IMG/VR virus record: IMGVR_UViG_3300048837_000163
Span: 1-31,520 of that record
Length of the DNA stretch: 31,520 nt
Reading direction: 5' to 3' (one strand)
Origin: a virus
In this document: positions 6,473-14,616 of the stretch, one piece after another
Layout: the number at the start of each line of letters is the position of its first letter
Numbering within the stretch: position 1 is the stretch's first letter
Made by a program: the position numbers and the translations under genes
Notes under the pieces: generated by a model
Seen by the model: only the letters and a program-made list of their open reading frames with translations
Told to the model about the DNA's origin: nothing
Databases searched by the model: none

Positions 6473-7691
6473 GGCGGCCTCCTTTGCGCATGGCCTTCGC
6501 CATCACCTGCGCGTAGTCCACCTTTCGATACCCGCTCGGGTCGCGCATGACCGCCTCAGGCTGCGTGCGCTCGACTTCCTGCGCCATCACGCCGATCTGC
6601 CGCTCGTCGGTCGGGTCGCCCTTCATCTCGTATTCGTAGACGTTCGGACCACCCGGCAACCGGCCGACCTTCTCGACGTTCTCCTTGAGGCGTTCGTCGG
6701 AGAACAGCGCGCCGAATCCGCCGGCAGCACCCGCCCCCGTGAGCGCCGCGCTGCCCAGCCCGAACAGCCCGCCCATCAGGTTGTTCGCTCCCGCCTGGCT
6801 CGCGTTGTACTTCGCCATGTTGGCGTCGAAGGCGTTCCAGTAGTTGCCCGCCACGTCTGTATTGCCCATGTTCACGCCCGCCGCCCCGGCGAACTGCGGC
6901 ATGTCCACCTGCGACGAGGCCCGCAGCGCGTTGAACTCATTCAGCGGCAGCGCCCGCTCGGCATACAGTTCGTTCATGCCCTGCGCCCGATTGCCGCGCG
7001 CCGTGTCGGCGAGGAACGCCATTTCCGGCAGCGCACCCGTAATTGCGCCCTCGCGCGCCCGCGAGTAGTCGAAGGTCCGTTCGCGGTTGAACTGGTCGCG
7101 CGCGTTGTTCCACGCGGGATCGTTTTCAACGACCCCCTTGTTGGCGAGTTGCGTCTCCAGTTGCGACTCGCGCTGCTGCCACGCCGGATCGAGATAGGCC
7201 GCCTGCCGGTTGTAGAGCGCGTCCTGCGTCTGCTGCCGCGCGCCGAGCAGATCGTCCGCACCGAACAGTTGCGGCACCTTCGACGTGTCGAGCGGCTGAC
7301 TGAGCGTGCTGTCGACGCGGCCCATCATGCCCTGCGCGACGTTGCCGAGTTCGCGCGACTGCGCCATCTGCTGATCGTAGAGGGCCTGCGCGTCGGGGGC
7401 GAGCTTCACGTCCTGCCGGTAGATCGGCGCGCCAGAGGGGTCCGTGCCCGTCACCGTGAACTCGCTCGAGCCCTGCGGGGTGTAGGTGTTCGTCCGGTTC
7501 AGCGCCGCGTTATATGACGCCGTGTCCTGGTTGCTCTGCGTCTGCGCAGCCGCCACGGCGGCCGGATCGGGCGTCTTCGGCTTCTTGCCGCCCTTCTTGC
7601 ACTCGGCCACCGGACCGTCGTAGTCGTACCAGTCGGCCTCGAGCACTTCGCTCGTTGCCATGTCGATCACGACGCGCGTGTAGATTTTCAT
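6462..7691 (-). CDS. Virion protein with C-terminal S74 chaperone domain
   Basis: This 409-residue protein carries a C-terminal intramolecular chaperone of the peptidase S74 type. The hallmark FSDERLKENVEKVG occurs near residues 330-343, followed by YEYEMKG, IGVMAQEVE and the terminal YRKVDYAQVMAKAM. In known cases this domain trimerises phage fibres and then cuts itself off. The N-terminal 300 residues are Gln/Asn/Ala-rich and partly helical, with a Gly/Ala-rich hydrophobic stretch (about 300-327) just before the chaperone, and do not look like a beta-helix tailspike. The start at ATG 7691 overlaps the GNAT gene stop as ATGA. Confidence 0.72.
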   Translation of the reverse strand: MKIYTRVVIDMATSEVLEADWYDYDGPVAECKKGGKKPKTPDPAAVAAAQTQSNQDTASYNAALNRTNTYTPQGSSEFTVTGTDPSGAPIYRQDVKLAPDAQALYDQQMAQSRELGNVAQGMMGRVDSTLSQPLDTSKVPQLFGADDLLGARQQTQDALYNRQAAYLDPAWQQRESQLETQLANKGVVENDPAWNNARDQFNRERTFDYSRAREGAITGALPEMAFLADTARGNRAQGMNELYAERALPLNEFNALRASSQVDMPQFAGAAGVNMGNTDVAGNYWNAFDANMAKYNASQAGANNLMGGLFGLGSAALTGAGAAGGFGALFSDERLKENVEKVGRLPGGPNVYEYEMKGDPTDERQIGVMAQEVERTQPEAVMRDPSGYRKVDYAQVMAKAMRKGGRRGA

Positions 7692-8137
7692 TCAAGCCAC
7701 CTGCATTCCGTTTTCAGCATTCCGAGCACCACCACGTCCTCGCCCGTCTCCAGCGCCTCGCGCATCAACCCCTCGCGCACGAAGCCGATGTGCAAATCGA
7801 ATCTCAGAGCATCTGCATTCGACGCCGGCACGTAGCCCGTCACCCTGCGGCAGCCGAGCTGCACGAACGGGTAGCGGAATGCCACGCGCAGGAATTCGCG
7901 GGTCATCCAACGTCGCCCTGGCACCGCCGCAATGTGCATGGCGATGTCCGCTCCCGAAAACAGGTTGTAGACCACCACGGCCAGCAACTCGCCGTCGCGC
8001 TCGAGGCCGATCGCCTCGCACCACTCGCCCCACGAGGGGACGTGCGGGATGCGCGCCTGCGCCCAGGCTGCCAGTCGGTCGCGCTCGTTGAGGATGATGC
8101 GACACCTAGAGACGGCCTCCGCTTTCGTAGACTGCAT
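7688..8137 (-). CDS. GNAT-family acetyltransferase-like protein
   Basis: A 149-residue protein shows the layout of phage-encoded GNAT proteins: a central strand LLAVVVYNLF, then MHIAAVPGRRWMTREF in the acetyl-CoA binding region, and a final VTGYVPASNADALRFDLHIGFVREGLMREA segment, where Asn and the following helix are typical of motif B. Such proteins are often found beside podovirus tail genes. The substrate is unknown. It could modify a host or virion protein. It overlaps the preceding tail gene by 32 bases and the following gene by ATGA. Confidence 0.7.
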   Translation of the reverse strand: MQSTKAEAVSRCRIILNERDRLAAWAQARIPHVPSWGEWCEAIGLERDGELLAVVVYNLFSGADIAMHIAAVPGRRWMTREFLRVAFRYPFVQLGCRRVTGYVPASNADALRFDLHIGFVREGLMREALETGEDVVVLGMLKTECRWLE

Positions 8138-9674
8138 CGGTCGCGCTCCACGTCACGCCCACCCCATCGACCGTCACGCGCAGCCGCGGCGCGATGGCGA
8201 ATCCCTCACCGATCACCGGGAACCACTGCCGGTAGACGGTGGCAGCCTGCGACCACGCCGCGGACCACACCCCGCCCCACGGATCGCCCGAGCCGCCTGT
8301 GATCGTCTGGTTGGTCAGCGTGGCGTTTTCGGCATAATCCACGTCCACGCCGACGGCGATTTCAGCGCTGCCGCTAATCGCGAGGATCGGGCGCAGCATC
8401 TGCATGAGCTTCGTCTTGCCGCGCGCGCCGAAATAGCTGTACGCCTGCCGCGCGCTCGCCTCGATTGCGTCCCCGCCGTCATCGGCGCCGCTGTCGGCCG
8501 TGACGAGCTTTCCAGCCCCGCCCCAGTACAGCGTGTCCTTGCTGACCCCGAAGCAGAATGCGTTCCAGCCCGTGTACTGGCACCAGCGGTTCGTGCGGGT
8601 GTTCATCACGTACTGCCGCGAGGTGCTGTTCTCGACGGTCGGCACATTGACGATCAGCTTCGAGCCGACGGGATGCACTTCGATCTGCCAGCCGAACCGC
8701 GCGCCGTGATAGCGCACGTCTTCAATCAGCACCGGGTCGATGCGGTCGCTGATGTTGCTGGCGCTGTCGGCCCGATTATCCGCAATGGCCTGCCGCATCG
8801 ACACCACGCCATCGGCGCAGACGATCAGCGCGTCGGCCCCGTACTTGACCCACGAGCGCTGCCCGGTGCAGACCGGGCGGCCGATGCGGAAGTGCGCCAC
8901 GCGCTGCCACAGCGTTGCGTCGGACGGGTCCGTGCCGGCAAACGCCACCACTTCGCCCATCGTCGACACGAAGCCGATGTAGTCGGTCAGGCTGTCGGCC
9001 GCGTCGGTCACGGTGATGATCGAATTGAGCGCGCCGCCCAACTTGAACAGGCTGCCCGTGTTCAGCTTCGTCATCGCGCCGGACTTCGTTCGCACCGGCA
9101 GGTAGTAGACGTTGAAGGTGTTCTTCTCGCCGTACCAGACCCGCTCGGCGTACACCGCACAGGTGAACAGGTTAGACGAGGTGAGCCCCGCCTCGGTGAG
9201 TGACGCGGCACTCCAGGTCGTGCCGTCGTACTCGAGCGGCGTATTCGTGCCGTTCACGCACGACAGGTAGTTCCCGCCCACCGTGGGGAAGTTCACATAG
9301 TCGAAGCGTGCCGATGTGAGCGCCTGCACCGTGGGGCCGGTCGAACCGACCACCGCCGTCGAGAGCGCGCCGCCCGCGGTGGCCTCCATGATGAGGTCCG
9401 CCGTGGTGTTCACGGCCACGAATACCTTCTGCCCGGTCAGGCCCCCGTAGACGATGACCGTCTCGCAATCCCCCGTGAAGGTCGCAAACGCCTCGTAGCC
9501 GTTCCGCACCCGCACGTCGGTATCGCCCGGAAACCAGTTGTCGAGCAGCAGCGCGTCCTCGGGCTTCATGTTCGCCACCGAATCGCGCGCATTGAGGCCG
9601 CCCACCGGAGGCGGCAGCGATGCCGACTGCGAGCGCGGCGCGCCACGGGGACGGGTGAGGGCGGCGGTTCTCAC
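8106..9674 (-). CDS. Tail hub/nozzle-type stabilisation protein
   Basis: The 522-residue product is beta-rich, with many Trp, Tyr and Gly-Asp turns spread evenly, consistent with a propeller-like tail protein. The N-terminal segment (PPPVGGLNARDSVANM, then LLLDNWFPG and VRNGYEAF) matches the start of many podovirus tail-tube or DNA-stabilisation proteins in the P22 gp10 position. The start is GTG at 9674, overlapping the adaptor stop as GTGA. The frame is open up to 9839, but that part shadows the adaptor gene. The protein should close the portal channel and form the short tail stump. The assignment is by pattern, not by a proven homolog. Confidence 0.65.
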   Translation of the reverse strand: MRTAALTRPRGAPRSQSASLPPPVGGLNARDSVANMKPEDALLLDNWFPGDTDVRVRNGYEAFATFTGDCETVIVYGGLTGQKVFVAVNTTADLIMEATAGGALSTAVVGSTGPTVQALTSARFDYVNFPTVGGNYLSCVNGTNTPLEYDGTTWSAASLTEAGLTSSNLFTCAVYAERVWYGEKNTFNVYYLPVRTKSGAMTKLNTGSLFKLGGALNSIITVTDAADSLTDYIGFVSTMGEVVAFAGTDPSDATLWQRVAHFRIGRPVCTGQRSWVKYGADALIVCADGVVSMRQAIADNRADSASNISDRIDPVLIEDVRYHGARFGWQIEVHPVGSKLIVNVPTVENSTSRQYVMNTRTNRWCQYTGWNAFCFGVSKDTLYWGGAGKLVTADSGADDGGDAIEASARQAYSYFGARGKTKLMQMLRPILAISGSAEIAVGVDVDYAENATLTNQTITGGSGDPWGGVWSAAWSQAATVYRQWFPVIGEGFAIAPRLRVTVDGVGVTWSATDAVYESGGRL

Positions 9675-10381
9675 GCCCCGATCACCCGCGGAATCGCCAC
9701 TTCGACGTTGGAATCCCCGCCGCCATTCAGGCTCAACACGGGCTTGGAACCATCCCGCGCCATCGCGTCGGCCACCTGCCGCTCGTAGTGCAGCAGTTCC
9801 TCGGCGTAGTCGAACCCCTTCGCCTTGCGCCAGCGCCACAGCAACCCCGCGAGGATCAGTTCGTCATCGAGCAGCGGCACGTCGGTATCGGCCGCAAACG
9901 CCGTCCTGTAGGTGGCCCCGCTCACGTCGGTACACCAGCACCGCGAGACGTACTCGAACGCGCCCGTATGCCCCGCCGTCGGCACCGGCAGGATCAGCAG
10001 ATTGCCGCCCCGCAGCCGGTACTCGTAGACCGGCGCCGAGAACGTCACGGCCTTGTAGGACTGCCAGATGCGCGGAGCGCGTGGACCGACGATCGGCTCA
10101 CCCGTGCTGCGGTTCCACAGGGTGTCATTGACGATATAGCGCAGTTCCTGCGTGCCGCCGATGATGCTCGCCAGCGTGCCCTGCGATTCGGTCGCGACGG
10201 TCGTCCAGGTGGCCTCGTGCGTGAGTGCTTCCCACCCATACCGGCGCGCCAGATCCCGCCCCTCGCTGTTCGCGAGCGCGAGCATCTGTGCCGAAACAGC
10301 CTCGGTACTGCCCACCACCGCGGAGGGCTGCGGCAGGGTCAGTTCTGCGCACGCGGCCCGGACGATGGCGAGCAGGTTCAT
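9671..10381 (-). CDS. Head-to-tail adaptor protein
   Basis: A 236-residue protein begins with a helical bundle (residues 1-48) that includes SEGRDLARRYGWEALTHEA. A beta-rich middle follows, with YRLRGGNLLILPVP near residues 120-133, and then a C-terminal helix with LLWRWRKAKGFDYAEELLHYE. This order is typical of podovirus adaptor proteins (P22 gp4 / T7 gp11 position) that bind beneath the portal. It sits directly before the tail hub gene and overlaps both neighbours by four bases, the usual adaptor-nozzle pairing. Confidence 0.66.
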   Translation of the reverse strand: MNLLAIVRAACAELTLPQPSAVVGSTEAVSAQMLALANSEGRDLARRYGWEALTHEATWTTVATESQGTLASIIGGTQELRYIVNDTLWNRSTGEPIVGPRAPRIWQSYKAVTFSAPVYEYRLRGGNLLILPVPTAGHTGAFEYVSRCWCTDVSGATYRTAFAADTDVPLLDDELILAGLLWRWRKAKGFDYAEELLHYERQVADAMARDGSKPVLSLNGGGDSNVEVAIPRVIGA

Positions 10382-10959
10382 GCGCGCTGCTTCTTCGTCT
10401 CAAGGGCCGCGAGTCGCGCCTCGAGGCTCGCAATGCGCGTGTCGCGGTCCTCGATCTGCACCGTGAGCGCCGTGATCTGCTCGCTGGCCTTGTTCGCGTC
10501 GCGGCTCGCGAGGTAGGTCGCGGCCTTCTTCTTCAGTTCCCGCGCACCCATGCCGACGCGCTGCATGGTCGGCTCGTTCATGTCCGCCACGTCTTCGACG
10601 GTGCGCACCCCGGCGTTGATGAGATTTTCGGCCTGCGCCTTCGACAGCGACGGCCACTGGCGCACCGACAGGCCCAGTTCAGGCTCGCTCTGGCCCTTCT
10701 TGAACGCGTCGTATTTGTCGCGGAAGTGCCGCGCCCACTCGGCCGGATAGCTGCGCAGCGCGACCATCCGATCGAGGTCCGCGAGCCATTCGACGGCATC
10801 CTTCTCGACGGTATCCTTGCTGCCCACCTGCCGCACGATCACGTAGTCGACATCGCGCATCACGATCCCGCCCGACTTGATCGAGGCGTCACGATCTTCA
10901 ATGGCGCGCTGCTCGAAGGTGATGAACGGCGGGCGCTGGGGCATCAGTGCGATTGACAT
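10378..10959 (-). CDS. Helix-hairpin-helix and coiled-coil protein
   Basis: This protein is 193 residues long. After a small N-terminal domain (residues 1-90) there is a helix-hairpin-helix-like stretch: PSLSKAQAENLINAGV, TVEDVADM and RVGMGAREL (about residues 103-140). The final 35 residues are a heptad-type coiled coil with ALTVQIEDRDTRIASLEARL. The ATG at 10959 was taken because the upstream open frame is a shadow of the DUF115 gene, and it overlaps that gene by 16 bases. The HhH may contact DNA or protein. The role is unknown, but its place between capsid and adaptor genes suggests head completion. Confidence 0.62.
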   Translation of the reverse strand: MSIALMPQRPPFITFEQRAIEDRDASIKSGGIVMRDVDYVIVRQVGSKDTVEKDAVEWLADLDRMVALRSYPAEWARHFRDKYDAFKKGQSEPELGLSVRQWPSLSKAQAENLINAGVRTVEDVADMNEPTMQRVGMGARELKKKAATYLASRDANKASEQITALTVQIEDRDTRIASLEARLAALETKKQRA

Positions 10960-12329
10960 GCGTGACTCCTCACAATGAACAGCGAGGCGACCGTCTGATC
11001 GTCCTCCCATTCGATAGCACCCAGCGCCGCGAGACGTTCGCGCCACCAGGCATGGGGCCGCACCGTCAGGTGCAGCGTCTGGTCGATCAGCACGCCCATG
11101 TCGTCCTCGGTCGTGCTGATCTGGAAAAATACCCGGTCCGCCGCGGCCATGATGTTCGCGAGTGCCACGTCCACCGACTCGGGCGGCAGGTGCTCCATCA
11201 CGTCGGTGCAGATCCCGTAATGCGCGTGCGGCGGCAAGGGTCGCGTCAGATCCCACTCGAGAAACGGCAGGCCCATCGCTTCCTCGTCGCGGCAGTTGTC
11301 CGCGAAATCGATCAGCAGCACGTCAAGCCCCGCCCTCGCGAGCGCCAGCGAAGCCCGCCCGGTGCCGCAGCCGAAATCCAGCACGAGGCCGGCGGGGCGC
11401 AGCTTGTCGAGGATCAGCGGGACGATTTCCTCGCCCGGCGACACGTTGCGGTACGAGTCCGTGGACCACATGCGCCGGTACTTGTCGCACTCCTCCAGAT
11501 CCTCGGCGCGCGTGTTCCACATTGCCGGGAGTAGCCCGTTGCCGTGAACGTGGATCGCGCAGCCCTCGTTCTTGAGCGCCTGCCCGGTGATCTGGAACTT
11601 TTCGGCCTGCGCCTTCATCGCGACACTCGCGCGATAGGTCTTGCCGGCCCACTGCACCTCGGCCACCGGGATGAAGCGATTCATCGGCTGGTCGTAAGCG
11701 TGCGAGGCGTCCCCGCGATGGCTGCTGTCGTAGCCGTACACCTCGAAGCGCCGGTAGCCCATCACGTAGGCGAGGCACATCGCGGAGTTACCGACCGCCG
11801 CACCACCGCCGATCAGTGCATAGCCGCCGGCCTTGCGACGTTCCACGGGGAACAATCGGTCCATCGTTTCATCGATGCACAGGTGCCACAGCGTCGTGCG
11901 CTCGGCGCGTGCCATCGTCGCGGCATCCACCTGCGAGGCGACGAGGTGATGCTTCGCCCACGGATCCACCAGTTCGGCGGTCTCGGGCTTCGCGTCCGCG
12001 AGCACCTGGTAATCGACCGCGATCCCGGCTTCGCGCAGGAACATGCTCGCGGCGTTCATCGCGAACACCGTCGCACCCTGCATCTGCCAGTCGTGAATGT
12101 CGTAGAGGTGATCGGCCATCGACGGGCCGCCACCGACCATCACGGCCACCTTGCCGTGCGCGGGCTGAAAGCCGACCCACGGCAGCGGCAGGGCCGCATT
12201 CGCCGCGATGTTGCGCTCGAGTTCCGCGTCGGAGGTGTTGCACACCACCAGCACGGGGAGAATGAGCGGCGCGGAGGCGTGCGGATTCTGCCACGGCATC
12301 TGCACGACGGTCGTCGTCGGTCGGGCCAT
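10944..12329 (-). CDS. DUF115-like / SAM-methyltransferase fusion
   Basis: A 461-residue protein has two domains. Residues about 55-260 resemble DUF115 (the Maf/MptE-like Rossmann family linked to flagellin glycosylation), with GKVAVMVGGGPSMADHL, FAMNAASMFL and a later GGGAAVGNSA loop. Residues about 310-445 form a class I SAM-dependent methyltransferase with motif I LDFGCGTGRASLAL and a CTDVMEHLPPESVD stretch. The start at ATG 12329 is supported by GGAGG five bases upstream. It lies just after the head genes, behind a strong hairpin. The two domains may act on one sugar-like substrate or virion protein. The reaction is unknown. Confidence 0.72.
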   Translation of the reverse strand: MARPTTTVVQMPWQNPHASAPLILPVLVVCNTSDAELERNIAANAALPLPWVGFQPAHGKVAVMVGGGPSMADHLYDIHDWQMQGATVFAMNAASMFLREAGIAVDYQVLADAKPETAELVDPWAKHHLVASQVDAATMARAERTTLWHLCIDETMDRLFPVERRKAGGYALIGGGAAVGNSAMCLAYVMGYRRFEVYGYDSSHRGDASHAYDQPMNRFIPVAEVQWAGKTYRASVAMKAQAEKFQITGQALKNEGCAIHVHGNGLLPAMWNTRAEDLEECDKYRRMWSTDSYRNVSPGEEIVPLILDKLRPAGLVLDFGCGTGRASLALARAGLDVLLIDFADNCRDEEAMGLPFLEWDLTRPLPPHAHYGICTDVMEHLPPESVDVALANIMAAADRVFFQISTTEDDMGVLIDQTLHLTVRPHAWWRERLAALGAIEWEDDQTVASLFIVRSHACQSH

Positions 12330-12343
12330 CCAGCCTCCAAAGA

Positions 12344-12366
12344 GGGGGCGCCGTGGGCGCGCCCCC
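12344..12366 (-). terminator. GC-rich hairpin after the capsid decoration gene
   Basis: The gap between the decoration gene stop and the DUF115 gene holds a perfect 8-bp GGGGGCGC/GCGCCCCC stem with a 7-base loop. On the transcribed minus strand it lies 9 bases after the TAA and is followed by TCTTT, then the GGAGG of the next gene. It is terminator-like, but the U run is short. Partial termination or mRNA 3'-end protection would let head proteins be made in excess over the downstream genes. Confidence 0.5.
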
Positions 12367-12375
12367 AGTGGGGAG

Positions 12376-12870
12376 TTACGAAACGTCGGTCGGGTCGTGA
12401 GGCCGGTTGATGGCGAGCGCCACCGTCACCACGTCCGACTTCGCTGAGGCCACCGTGCGCACGACCGCACCCTGCAGGATCGTGCCCGTCGCCACCGCCA
12501 CCGCGAGGCCCGACGCGGCACCGAGGCCCGCACCGTCCGCGAAGCTGACCGTGTTCGCCTTCGTCGCCACCGCGAGGCCGCTGATCTGATACCAGCCGTA
12601 CTGACTCGCGACGTTGGCCGACATCGCAATTGCCACCGGGCGGGCCGGACCCGTCACCGCGGACGTGTCGAGCGCCGTCTGGAAGCCGTCGTCGTAGTTG
12701 ACGATCGAGCCCACCACCGTCGAGGCCACGCCCTTCAGGTAGATGAACTCACCGCCACCGAGCGTCTCGTCGACCGCCGTGACGATCGTGCCGAGCGGGT
12801 GCTTCTGCACCGTCTCCGTGTTCGCGATCGGCTGGAAACCGACGAGCGATTCCGTGATTCTGAATGCCAT
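12376..12870 (-). CDS. Capsid decoration / head stabilisation protein
   Basis: This gene encodes 164 residues, beta-rich with many Ala, Val, Gly and Thr. It opens with an ITESLVGFQPIANTE stretch that leads into a compact sandwich containing HPLGTIVTAVDE, FIYLKGVA and a final Ala/Val-rich strand pair. These features fit small capsid cement proteins that follow major capsid genes in many phages. It is separated from the capsid gene only by the HNH endonuclease gene, and its own GGAGAA Shine-Dalgarno lies eight bases before the ATG at 12870. The family assignment is by context and composition. Confidence 0.63.
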   Translation of the reverse strand: MAFRITESLVGFQPIANTETVQKHPLGTIVTAVDETLGGGEFIYLKGVASTVVGSIVNYDDGFQTALDTSAVTGPARPVAIAMSANVASQYGWYQISGLAVATKANTVSFADGAGLGAASGLAVAVATGTILQGAVVRTVASAKSDVVTVALAINRPHDPTDVS

Positions 12871-12891
12871 TAACGTTTCTCCGAGAATTGG

Positions 12892-13518
12892 TTACTTGAG
12901 CGCTTTCGCAAAGAGCTTTTCCGGGGGGAAGCCATTGACGATTCGGCCGTTCATGGTGTTCGCATGGATGCCGAGGGCACGCGCCCATCCAGCAACGCTC
13001 AGGGTGATGCCGTTGTGCGTCAAAGTCCGAACATTCCGCCGATTGGCGGACTGCTCAGTCTTCGTTGCCCAGCGACAGTTCTGCGGCGAGTAATCACCGT
13101 CACCGTCCACGCGATCAAGTGACATGCCATCTTCCGGGTAGCCCATGTCAGACAGGAAGTTCTCAAACTTCTGCCACCGCTCGCAGACCTTGATGCCGCG
13201 ACCACCGTAGTACGCCCATTGCTGGCTACGGGGGTTGTTGCACCGCGAGAGCATTCCGCACCAGATGCGGTACGCCCTCGTGTTGGTCATGCCGTGCGTC
13301 TTGTTGCCGTGTCCGAGGACCGCAATCCGCTCGTCGTTCAAGCAGCCGCAACTCTTGACCTTGCCGCGCTTCAGGTCTTGCCCGTAGGCCGTGACGGTTT
13401 CGCCACAGTCGCACTTGCAGACCCAGCGCGCGTTCTGATCCTTCCCGCCCCTGTTTTGAGCGCGGTCGATCACGGTCAGTCGCGTATACCGCTGTCCCAT
13501 CCGGTCAATCAGTTTCAT
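12892..13518 (-). CDS. HNH homing endonuclease
   Basis: The 208-residue product matches phage free-standing HNH endonucleases. A zinc-binding N-terminal part has CKCDCG (residues 34-39) and CGC (57-59). The nuclease core runs from HGMTNTRAYRIWCGM through YYGGRGIKVCERW to SLDRVDGDGDYSPQNCRWA (133-151) and ends in EQSANRR. A C-terminal HTH-like unit with SVAGWARALGIHANTM (175-190) should bind DNA. The ATG at 13518 follows GGGGTG. The frame is open up to 13581, but a start there would place about 20 uncharacteristic residues before the zinc part. It sits as a selfish insertion between the major capsid and decoration genes. Confidence 0.8.
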   Translation of the reverse strand: MKLIDRMGQRYTRLTVIDRAQNRGGKDQNARWVCKCDCGETVTAYGQDLKRGKVKSCGCLNDERIAVLGHGNKTHGMTNTRAYRIWCGMLSRCNNPRSQQWAYYGGRGIKVCERWQKFENFLSDMGYPEDGMSLDRVDGDGDYSPQNCRWATKTEQSANRRNVRTLTHNGITLSVAGWARALGIHANTMNGRIVNGFPPEKLFAKALK

Positions 13519-13604
13519 CACATACACCCCAATCCCGAGAACCGGGTTGTAGTGTACAGCGTCTTGATTAACCTTGCCCATGTGATTGCCGAATCAGCCT
13601 AATA

Positions 13605-14597
13605 CTAGGCTTTCGCGACTCCCTGCAAGCTCCTGTTGGAGCATACGAGGTTTCCTTGCCATATCACGGGAACAACCATCGCGTCCTGGTTCACGCTGCG
13701 CAACTCCGGCATGATCTCCATGTCGGCGTCCTGGTGGACGACGATCGAGAGGTAGTCGGTGTTGATGAAGTAGGCGTGAGCCGAGCTGATGCCCGAAGCT
13801 GCCGAATCGTGGAACACGTCCGCGTTCTTGTACTTCATGGCGATCATGCCGGCCTGCCCGTCGTCCTCGGGGGCGTACCGCTTCAGGCTCGTCTGCGAGT
13901 TCTCGAAGAACGTGTAGTAGCTCTCATCCATCACGATCAGGTCGGGATGGTCCGCGCCGCGCGTGAGGCGCAGGTACAGGGGCAGCATCAGCGACTCGAT
14001 CGTCGTGGCAGACGGGGTGATGGCCGAACCGCCCTGAAGCGGAGCCGCCGCGGACTGCACGATGTTGCGCCAGAACGGGAAGTTCGTGGTGCTGTCGATG
14101 CCGCCCACGGTGCCGGTGCCGGCATCCGCGATGATCGACTGCAAGCCACCGACCTGATTGCTCAGGGAGCCGGCGCTGTAGAAGTCCTCCGCGAGACCGT
14201 TCGCCATCGACTTCTGCGCGTTCTTGATCTTCGTCTTGACGAGGTTGACGATGCGATTCTCGCCTGAGTTCGAGCGGATCTCGAGGCCCGAGGCCGCGAC
14301 GTTCACGCTCACCTGGCGCCACGGGTACTCCGCGGCCGAGATCACGTCCACCGCATCGACGTTGAGCGGGTCGTAGCCCGAATAGCGCGTGTACGTGCTG
14401 TTCTCGGCGTACTCCAGCGTTTCAACGATCGACAGGCCGCCGTCTTCGCGGCGAATGCGACCCTTCTCCGTCAGGCGACGAAACAGGGCGTTGTGGTTCG
14501 AGACGTTATCGGCAATCTCTTTCTTGTGATTGCGATACGTCGTGCTCACCAGTTCGGTGAACGTGGTGAACAGGGTGCTTTGACCGGGCGATGCCAT
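13605..14597 (-). CDS. Major capsid protein
   Basis: A 330-residue protein is placed right after the scaffold gene and matches the pattern of short HK97-fold podovirus capsid proteins. It has an N-terminal helical arm, a SIVETLEYAENSTYTRYSGYDPLN segment, a spine helix with NRIVNLVKTKIKNAQKSM (about residues 118-135), a P-domain with LRLTRGADHPDLIVMDESYYTFFE (about 209-232) and a C-terminal strand region ending in VVPVIWQGNLVCSNR. The ATG at 14597 has AGGAGA upstream. It forms the shell. Its stop codon is TAG, which shows that TAG is an ordinary stop in this phage. Confidence 0.78.
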   Translation of the reverse strand: MASPGQSTLFTTFTELVSTTYRNHKKEIADNVSNHNALFRRLTEKGRIRREDGGLSIVETLEYAENSTYTRYSGYDPLNVDAVDVISAAEYPWRQVSVNVAASGLEIRSNSGENRIVNLVKTKIKNAQKSMANGLAEDFYSAGSLSNQVGGLQSIIADAGTGTVGGIDSTTNFPFWRNIVQSAAAPLQGGSAITPSATTIESLMLPLYLRLTRGADHPDLIVMDESYYTFFENSQTSLKRYAPEDDGQAGMIAMKYKNADVFHDSAASGISSAHAYFINTDYLSIVVHQDADMEIMPELRSVNQDAMVVPVIWQGNLVCSNRSLQGVAKA

Positions 14598-14616
14598 TGA
14601 GGCTTCTCCTGTGGGG

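Noticed and set aside
5799-7517. Plus-strand ORF of 572 codons
   Set aside because: It covers two minus-strand genes with good starts and a strong S74 domain. The Arg-, His- and Leu-rich product looks like a shadow.
13597-13610. Short inverted repeat GCCTA/TAGGC at the capsid stop
   Set aside because: The stem has only five pairs and no U run follows. It may be chance.
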